Source: Gemmatimonadaceae bacterium (GTDB lineage: Bacteria > Gemmatimonadota > Gemmatimonadetes > Gemmatimonadales > Gemmatimonadaceae). Taken from it: a DNA stretch of 64,000 nt. Both the position numbers and the translations under genes were made by a program. The stretch lies in assembly GCA_020851035.1 (NCBI GenBank), contig JADZDM010000020.1:1-64000 (forward strand). The letters run 5' to 3'. This document shows, piece after piece, positions 59,038-64,000 of the stretch. The notes below the pieces were generated by a model. That model ran no database searches. It saw nothing but the letters and a program-made list of their open reading frames with translations, and was not told the origin of the DNA. Position 1 is the stretch's first letter; each line of letters starts with the position of its first letter.

Positions 59038-59043
59038 TCGCAC

Positions 59044-59712
59044 ATGACCGTCCGAATCGCCCCCTCGCTGCTCTCCGTCGACTTCGCGCGCATGGCCGAC
59101 GACCTCGCCATGATCGAGGCCGGCGGCGCCGACTGGCTGCACGTCGACGTGATGGACGGCGTGTTCGTGCCGAACATCACCTTCGGCCTCAAGGTCATCG
59201 AGACCGTGCGCCGGCTCACGTCGCTGCCGCTCGACGTGCACCTGATGACCGTGGAGCCGGAGAAGTACTTCGAGAGTTTCGCGAAGGCGGGCGTGAACGG
59301 CCTCACCGTGCACGTCGAGACGGCACCGCACCTGCACCGCCAGCTCATGCGCATCAAGGAGCTCGGGTGCCTCGCGGGGGCGACGCTCAATCCCTCCACC
59401 TCGCTCGAGACCGTGCGCGAGGTGGCCGGTGACCTGGACCTGCTCCTGATCATGACGGTCAACCCCGGCTTCGGCGGGCAGAAGTTCATCCCGCAGTCGC
59501 TCGACAAGATCCGGCGCGCGCGGCAGCTGCTGGACGGCATCGGCAGCCGGGCGATGCTCGAGGTGGATGGCGGCGTGGCGCGCGAGACCATCCGCGCCTG
59601 CCACGCGGCGGGTGCCGACACCTTCGTGGCGGGCAACGCGATCTTCAGTGCCGCCGATCCGGCAGCCGAGGTGAAGGCGCTCCGCGACCTCTGCCTGCTG
59701 GAGCCGGCATGA
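59044..59712 (+). CDS. rpe: Ribulose-phosphate 3-epimerase
   Basis: 222 residues, TIM-barrel epimerase of the pentose phosphate and Calvin pathways. Metal ligands His33 and Asp35 (WLHVDVMDGVFVPN), the His of PLDVHLM and the Asp of EVDGGV, plus VNPGFGGQKF loop. Leaderless by its TANNNT-N6-ATG upstream sequence. Overlaps the thioredoxin gene by 4 bp. Confidence 0.96.
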   Translation: MTVRIAPSLLSVDFARMADDLAMIEAGGADWLHVDVMDGVFVPNITFGLKVIETVRRLTSLPLDVHLMTVEPEKYFESFAKAGVNGLTVHVETAPHLHRQLMRIKELGCLAGATLNPSTSLETVREVAGDLDLLLIMTVNPGFGGQKFIPQSLDKIRRARQLLDGIGSRAMLEVDGGVARETIRACHAAGADTFVAGNAIFSAADPAAEVKALRDLCLLEPA

Positions 59713-60260
59713 CGGCAGGACAGCAGTGGAGCGTGGTCGGCGCCATCGTCGCCGTGCTTGGCGGCGCGCTCTGGTTCGGCTCGTACACGCTGAGGGACGA
59801 GCTCGTCGGCGTGGACGTCGGCACGCAAGCGCCCGCATTCGCCGGCGCAACGCTGACGGAACCCAGCCGGTCGAAGTCCCTTGCCGACTACCGGGGCAAG
59901 GTCGTCCTGCTCAACGTCTGGGCCACCTGGTGCGGCCCGTGCCGCACGGAGATGCCGAGCATCGAGGCGCTGCACAAGGAGATGGGACCGAAAGGGCTGC
60001 ACGTGGTCGCCGTGAGCATCGACAGCGCCGGCTCGGCGCCCGAGATCGCGAAGTTCGTGGAGAGTTTCAAGCTCACGTTCGAGGTGCTGCACGATGCCAG
60101 CGGCATCATCCAGCAGGCGTACCAGACCACCGGCGTGCCGGAGACGTTCGTCATCGCCGCCGACGGCACGATCCGGAAGAAGAGCATCGGCGCCTCGGAC
60201 TGGAACTCGGGACCGAACCGCGCCCTGATCACGCAGCTGCTGAAGGACGCCGGCCAGTAG
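59709..60260 (+). CDS. TlpA/ResA-type membrane-anchored thioredoxin
   Basis: 183 residues: uncleaved N-terminal anchor (about 7-26) and a thioredoxin fold with WATWCGPC (Cys75, Cys78) and the cis-Pro in TTGVPETFVIA. Typical of periplasm-facing thiol reductants for cytochrome c maturation or general disulfide control. It is coupled to rpe by a 4-bp overlap and lies 16 bp before tsaD. Confidence 0.88.
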   Translation: MTAGQQWSVVGAIVAVLGGALWFGSYTLRDELVGVDVGTQAPAFAGATLTEPSRSKSLADYRGKVVLLNVWATWCGPCRTEMPSIEALHKEMGPKGLHVVAVSIDSAGSAPEIAKFVESFKLTFEVLHDASGIIQQAYQTTGVPETFVIAADGTIRKKSIGASDWNSGPNRALITQLLKDAGQ

Positions 60261-60276
60261 TGGCGGCCCGCGCCTG

Positions 60277-61314
60277 ATGCGCATCCTCGGCATCGAGACG
60301 AGCTGCGACGAGACGTCGGCGTCGGTGCTCAGCGGCAGCGGCGACACGGTGACGCTCGAGTCGCTGGTGATCCTCTCGCAGGACGTCCATCGCATCTTCG
60401 GCGGCGTGGTGCCGGAGATCGCGAGCCGGCAGCACCTCACCTCCATCCTCCCGGTGATCGACCAGGCCCTGGGCGATGCCGGCGTCGGACTCCCGGCGCT
60501 CGACGCGATCGCCGTCACGCACGCACCCGGGCTGGTGGGTGCGCTGCTGGTGGGCGTCGCCGCCGCCAAGGGGCTGGCCATGACGAGCGGCGTCCCGCTG
60601 GTGGGAGTGCACCACCTCGAAGGCCACCTCTTCGCCACCAGTCTCGAGCACGCCGATGCCGTGCCGCCGTTCGTGGCGCTCCTGGTGAGCGGTGGGCACA
60701 CGATGCTGATCGACGTGGCCGAATGGGGTCGCTACGAGCTCCTTGGTGCCACGCGCGACGACGCGGCGGGCGAGGCGTTCGACAAGGCGGCAAAACTGCT
60801 CGGGCTGCCGTATCCCGGCGGTCGGCATCTCGAGGCCCTCGCCGCCTCGGGCGACGCGTCGCGGTTCCGCTTCACCCGGCCGATGCTGCGGCGCGACCAG
60901 CGCCCGGGCGATGACGATTACTACGATGTGTCGTTCAGCGGGCTCAAGACTGCGGTGATGCTGGCGGTACGGGGATCCGCGGACGTCGCTGCCGACGCGC
61001 CACACATCGCTCGCGGATTCCAGGACGCGCTGACCGAGACACTGGCGGAGAAGGTGGCGCGCGCGGTCCGCGCCGGCGGTCGCCAGCGCGTGGTGCTGGG
61101 CGGTGGGGTGGCCTGCAACCGGGCACTGGTGGCCGAGGTGTGCCGGCGGGTCGGACCGACGGTCGCGGTGCGGGCGCCGTCGCCACGCATTGCCACGGAC
61201 AATGCCGCCATGATCGCACGCGCCGGCCTCTTCCATGCTGAACGCGGCAACTGGGCTGGCCTGGACCTCCCGGCGACGTCCGGCGCACCGATCCCGGGAA
61301 TGATCCGCCGCTGA
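60277..61314 (+). CDS. tsaD: tRNA threonylcarbamoyladenosine synthase TsaD
   Basis: 345 residues, ASKHA-fold protein that transfers the threonylcarbamoyl group to A37 of tRNAs reading ANN codons, with TsaB, TsaE and TsaC (not in this window). RILGIETSCDETS start, metal ligands His113 and His117 in HHLEGHLFA, LLVSGGHT, DVSFSGLKTA and ATDNAAMIA. Length and motifs are complete. Confidence 0.96.
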   Translation: MRILGIETSCDETSASVLSGSGDTVTLESLVILSQDVHRIFGGVVPEIASRQHLTSILPVIDQALGDAGVGLPALDAIAVTHAPGLVGALLVGVAAAKGLAMTSGVPLVGVHHLEGHLFATSLEHADAVPPFVALLVSGGHTMLIDVAEWGRYELLGATRDDAAGEAFDKAAKLLGLPYPGGRHLEALAASGDASRFRFTRPMLRRDQRPGDDDYYDVSFSGLKTAVMLAVRGSADVAADAPHIARGFQDALTETLAEKVARAVRAGGRQRVVLGGGVACNRALVAEVCRRVGPTVAVRAPSPRIATDNAAMIARAGLFHAERGNWAGLDLPATSGAPIPGMIRR

Positions 61315-61365
61315 GCCGGGTCCGCACGATGGCCCTCTCCCGGTACGGCTCACATCTTCCACCGC

Positions 61366-62130
61366 ATGACGCCTTCGGCCACGACCACGGCGCACGTCCG
61401 AGCCCTGCGGCAGCGTGCCTGCGGTATTGCCGTCGCAGCGCTGGCGCTGACGCTGGCCCGGGCCGGCGCGCTGCCGGCGCAGCCCGCGCCGCGTCAGGTG
61501 CGGGTGGAGGTGCGTGATCGCGACGGCCGCATGCTGCCCGGCGTGCGGGTGGACTTCCTCCCGCGCGGCGACTCCACCAGCACCGACTCGAGCGGGGTCG
61601 CGCTGGCCGAGGTGGAGGCAGACAGCACCCTGACCATCAGCGTCCGCAAGATCGGGTTCGAACCGCGTGCGGCACGCTTCCCGGTCGGGAGCGCGCCCGC
61701 GTTCCTCGTGCGGGTGACCCTCGGGCAACTCGGCGTGCGGCTGCCGGAGGTGAGCGTGGTCGCCGAGTATCCCGGTGAGCCGTGGCGCCGCGCCTACGAG
61801 GAACGGAAGCACCGCGCGAGCGGTTCTTTCCGCGACCGCAGCTTCTTCACCGGCCGCCCCCCGATGGTGCTCGACGACTGGTTCAACGGCATGCCCGGTG
61901 TGCAGATGACGGCGCGTGGGCTGCGCATCAACCGCTGCCCCAGGCTCGGCGTCTGGATCGATGGCATGCACGTCACCGGCCCCGGGCTGTCATCGAGCCT
62001 CGCCCTGATGCAGCTCACCGCCACCGACATCGCGGCCGTGGAGCTGTACCGCATGTCGCAGCAGCAATCGCAGTACAGTGACCCGGCCAAGGAGGACTGC
62101 TCACTCCTCGTCTGGACCCGCAGCCGCTGA
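61366..62130 (+). CDS. Secreted CarboxypepD_reg + plug-like protein, paralog 1
   Basis: 254 residues. Signal peptide (about 14-39, ending LPAQP). A beta-sandwich of the carboxypeptidase regulatory type (45-125: VRVEVRDRDGRMLPGVRVD, TDSSGVALAEV) is followed by a TonB-plug-like part (130-250): YPGEPWRRAYEERK, DWFNGMPGV, CPRLGVWIDGMHVTGPG and a terminal EDCSLLVWTRSR. The outer-membrane barrel that normally follows a plug is absent. Tandem with a close paralog 34 bp downstream. Function unknown. Confidence 0.75.
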   Translation: MTPSATTTAHVRALRQRACGIAVAALALTLARAGALPAQPAPRQVRVEVRDRDGRMLPGVRVDFLPRGDSTSTDSSGVALAEVEADSTLTISVRKIGFEPRAARFPVGSAPAFLVRVTLGQLGVRLPEVSVVAEYPGEPWRRAYEERKHRASGSFRDRSFFTGRPPMVLDDWFNGMPGVQMTARGLRINRCPRLGVWIDGMHVTGPGLSSSLALMQLTATDIAAVELYRMSQQQSQYSDPAKEDCSLLVWTRSR

Positions 62131-62164
62131 CCGGCCCGTCCCTGCCACCACAGCCTCCTCCGCC

Positions 62165-62899
62165 ATGCCCCGTGTCCCCCGCGTCCTGCTGACCCTCGGC
62201 CTGCCCGTCCTGCTGGGCGCCGTGTGCACGCACGCCGCACAGGCGCAACGCACCCCTCGCGACATCCGCATCGAGGTGCGTGACCGGGCCGGCAAGCCCG
62301 TGCCCGACGCGCATGTGGGGTTCTTCCTCACCGGCGACTCCGTGCGCACCGACTCCAGCGGCGTCGCCAGCATCACCGTCGAGGCGGACACCGCCATCAA
62401 CATCACCGTGCGAAAGATCGGCTTCAGCGAGCGGAATGCGCGCTTCGTCATCGGCCGGGCACCGGCGTTCCGGATCCGCGTGGCACTTGGCGAGGAGGGG
62501 CAGTCCCTGCCGGAAGTCGAGATCAAGGACCAGTATCCCGGTGAGCCGTGGCGACCGGCGTTCGAGACGCGGCGCAAGCGCGGCGGCGGCCAGTTCCGTG
62601 ACATCGCCTACTTCCCGGGCGGGGTGCCGTTCAGCATGAACGACTGGTTCAACGGGCTGCCGGGTGTGCGCACGGGCGGCGGCTCGGGCTCCGAGATCAA
62701 CGTGCCGCGCTGCCGCAATCTCGGCGTCTGGATCGACGGGCAGCACGTCACGTCACCGGGCAGCGGTTACCGCTTCGCCCTCGCGTCGGTGCCGCCGCAG
62801 GACATCGGCGCGTTCGAGCTGTACACGTCCAACACACCGGCGCAGTACACCGGCCAGAACGAGGACTGCTCGCTGCTCATCTGGACGCGAATGCGCTGA
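62165..62899 (+). CDS. Secreted CarboxypepD_reg + plug-like protein, paralog 2
   Basis: 244 residues. The ATG at 62165 gives a signal peptide (VLLTLGLPVLLGAVCTHAAQAQ). Same layout as the upstream gene: beta-sandwich (IRIEVRDRAGKPVPDAHVG, TDSSGVASITV), then YPGEPWRPAFETRRK, GQFRDIAYFPGG, DWFNGLPGV, CRNLGVWIDGQHVTSPG and NEDCSLLIWTRMR. Near-identical boundaries indicate a recent tandem duplication with divergence in loops. Convergent with the PhoX-like gene 3 bp away. Confidence 0.75.
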   Translation: MPRVPRVLLTLGLPVLLGAVCTHAAQAQRTPRDIRIEVRDRAGKPVPDAHVGFFLTGDSVRTDSSGVASITVEADTAINITVRKIGFSERNARFVIGRAPAFRIRVALGEEGQSLPEVEIKDQYPGEPWRPAFETRRKRGGGQFRDIAYFPGGVPFSMNDWFNGLPGVRTGGGSGSEINVPRCRNLGVWIDGQHVTSPGSGYRFALASVPPQDIGAFELYTSNTPAQYTGQNEDCSLLIWTRMR

Positions 62900-62902
62900 G
62901 CG

Positions 62903-64000
62903 CTATCGCGGCAGGCCGGTGAGCAGCACCAGCTGGCTGCCCTGGTTCTCCGACGCGTCGATGACGGGGTCCGGGTGGCTGCCGGCCAGCCGCAGGAACC
63001 GCCCGTCCCGCCAGCCATGCGGCTGGATGGCCAGCAGGAAGGCATCGCGAATTCCGGTTTGCGCCGAGACGTCGATCATCGCACCGAACTCCCACGACCC
63101 GAGCGGGGTCGCGGCGCCGCCCCAGGGCTCCGCCACCGGGGTGTCGCGCCGGTGGTCCAGCTCCAGCACCACGCGCAGCACGCCGGTCGCGAGCGCATAC
63201 TGGTAGATGTACGCGTCGTGGGTCTCGTCGCCGTAGACGTGCGGATCCTCCTGGATGTACAGGTGGTTGGTGCCGGCGACGATGTTGTCGGGATTCTGGA
63301 AGAGGCGCGCCGGGCCGCTGCGGTCGTCGCCATCGAGCAGGACGTGCAGCGTGCCGCGCAGCGGGGTGCCGGCGTCGAGGACGAGGCGATAGGTGCGTCC
63401 ATGCACCGACCGGCTCGCGTCGGCATTCACGCCGGTGGCCGCCTGCCCCGTGACGTTGAAGTACAGCTCACGGCCGCCGCCGGTGCCCTTGCGGTAGTCG
63501 ATGTCCTCCACGCGGCCGAAACGCATCATGTGCTGCGCGGCACCGGCGGCCTCGACCTGCGCGCCGGTGGTGGTGGCGCCGTTCGGCACCGGCCGGAATT
63601 GCACCGTATACGGTCCGCCGGCCGTCGTCATGTCCATCTCGCGCGTGTTGTCGTCGGCGCGCGCGAGCACGTACAGCGTGCCGTGTGCCAGGTCACCCAC
63701 GGCGTCGCCGACATACATCGCAAGCTGGCCACCATTGGCGCCACCGTCGTCATCGCCGATGAGGATCACGGTGCGCCCGGGATACGCCGTGCCCGGGAGA
63801 GGCAGCACCTGCTCCGCGCTCCAGCGGCCCAGCGCCGGTCGCAGCATGCCGTCGTCCGGTGCGGTGCGCGGGGCCATGCGCGGGTCGACGGCCTGCACCA
63901 CCGATTCGATGCCGCCCTCGATTCCGCTCAGGAACAGCGGGCCGAATCCATGTTCCGCCACCGTGGCGAGCGTGGCCGAGCAGCGCCGCCAGATGCCTGC
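62903..64000 (-). CDS. PhoX/DUF839-like phosphatase-family protein (5' end beyond the window)
   Basis: At least 365 residues, running off the right edge, so its N-terminus and signal are unseen. Family segments: GPLFLSGIEGGIESVV, a VILIGDDDGGANGGQLAMYVGDAVGD-type blade (in two parts), TYRLVLDA-TLHVLLDGDD, NIVAG...LYIQEDPHVYGDETH and a C-terminal FGAMIDVSAQTGIRDAFLLAIQ. These match the beta-propeller DUF839/PhoX group, calcium-dependent alkaline phosphatases or related secreted proteins. The C-terminus is complete. Metal-site residues cannot all be checked because the start is missing. Confidence 0.75.
   Translation of the reverse strand, partial: AGIWRRCSATLATVAEHGFGPLFLSGIEGGIESVVQAVDPRMAPRTAPDDGMLRPALGRWSAEQVLPLPGTAYPGRTVILIGDDDGGANGGQLAMYVGDAVGDLAHGTLYVLARADDNTREMDMTTAGGPYTVQFRPVPNGATTTGAQVEAAGAAQHMMRFGRVEDIDYRKGTGGGRELYFNVTGQAATGVNADASRSVHGRTYRLVLDAGTPLRGTLHVLLDGDDRSGPARLFQNPDNIVAGTNHLYIQEDPHVYGDETHDAYIYQYALATGVLRVVLELDHRRDTPVAEPWGGAATPLGSWEFGAMIDVSAQTGIRDAFLLAIQPHGWRDGRFLRLAGSHPDPVIDASENQGSQLVLLTGLPR

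Noticed and set aside
1-64000. tRNA, rRNA, riboswitch or CRISPR features
   Set aside because: I scanned the gaps by eye and saw no cloverleaf, rRNA-like, riboswitch-like or repeat-spacer structure; a covariance-model search could still find a divergent one.

Overview
The window is a very GC-rich (roughly 70%), densely packed bacterial chromosome segment. No rRNA, tRNA, CRISPR, prophage or intact insertion sequence is visible. The gene mix suggests Gemmatimonadota or a close relative: a Ser/Thr kinase with a long Pro/Ala linker, many secreted M14/M19-type hydrolases, small CarboxypepD_reg/plug proteins, a PorX-type regulator, lipid-export genes of a two-membrane cell, queuosine genes and many 4-bp ATGA/GTGA overlaps. 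This placement is inference; no marker gene in the window settles it.

Layout. 0.4-8 kb: an RlmI-type rRNA methyltransferase, MutM, a Lys/Ala-rich histone-like protein and a TldE-TldD pair in which TldD carries a Tat signal. 8.4-11.7 kb: a threonine catabolic operon (tdh, a PLP ammonia-lyase, kbl) closed by a strong hairpin. 11.7-20.5 kb: Ser/Thr kinase, degenerate trypsin-like protease, small HIRAN protein, M14 and M19 peptidases, 3-methyladenine glycosylase. 20.6-22.5 kb: a NYN nuclease with two LOTUS domains. 22.8-29.9 kb: a co-directional block of NtrY-like histidine kinase, four paralogous small membrane proteins, NtrC-like sigma-54 activator, outer-membrane barrel protein and a DUF4390-like secreted protein. 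29.9-37.5 kb (minus): TrpF-like, HNH nuclease, ilvE, a small membrane protein, amidohydrolase-PHP-PBP1A operon. 37.6-38.8 kb: tyrS. 38.9-46.3 kb (minus): six-gene operon of PorX-like regulator, MsbA-type exporter, glycosyltransferase, LpxL-type acyltransferase, an orphan DppC-type permease and a class V aminotransferase. 46.4-53.5 kb: DnaB-like ATPase, yebC, ruvC-ruvA, ruvB, queA, tgt. 54.2-61.3 kb: yajC, def, fmt, a ThiE/TenI-like gene, rsmB, a PASTA-only protein, rpe, a TlpA thioredoxin and tsaD. 61.4-64 kb: two tandem plug-like secreted proteins and the 3' part of a PhoX/DUF839-like gene cut by the right edge.

The most unusual signals are these. (1) Four overlapping paralogs with a shared cytoplasmic helix sit between a histidine kinase and its sigma-54 activator. 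(2) Three sequence families of 180-320 bp elements with 40-60 bp terminal inverted repeats lie in intergenic gaps; two copies of one family bracket queA. (3) tgt changes codon usage abruptly at a G6C9 tract in the middle of the gene. (4) Tdh has lost all four structural-zinc cysteines. (5) A PASTA-only protein sits between rsmB and rpe, where Firmicutes encode PrkC. (6) A PorX-like regulator leads an envelope-lipid operon. (7) A TANNNT box lies 6-7 nt before several start codons, pointing to leaderless transcripts.
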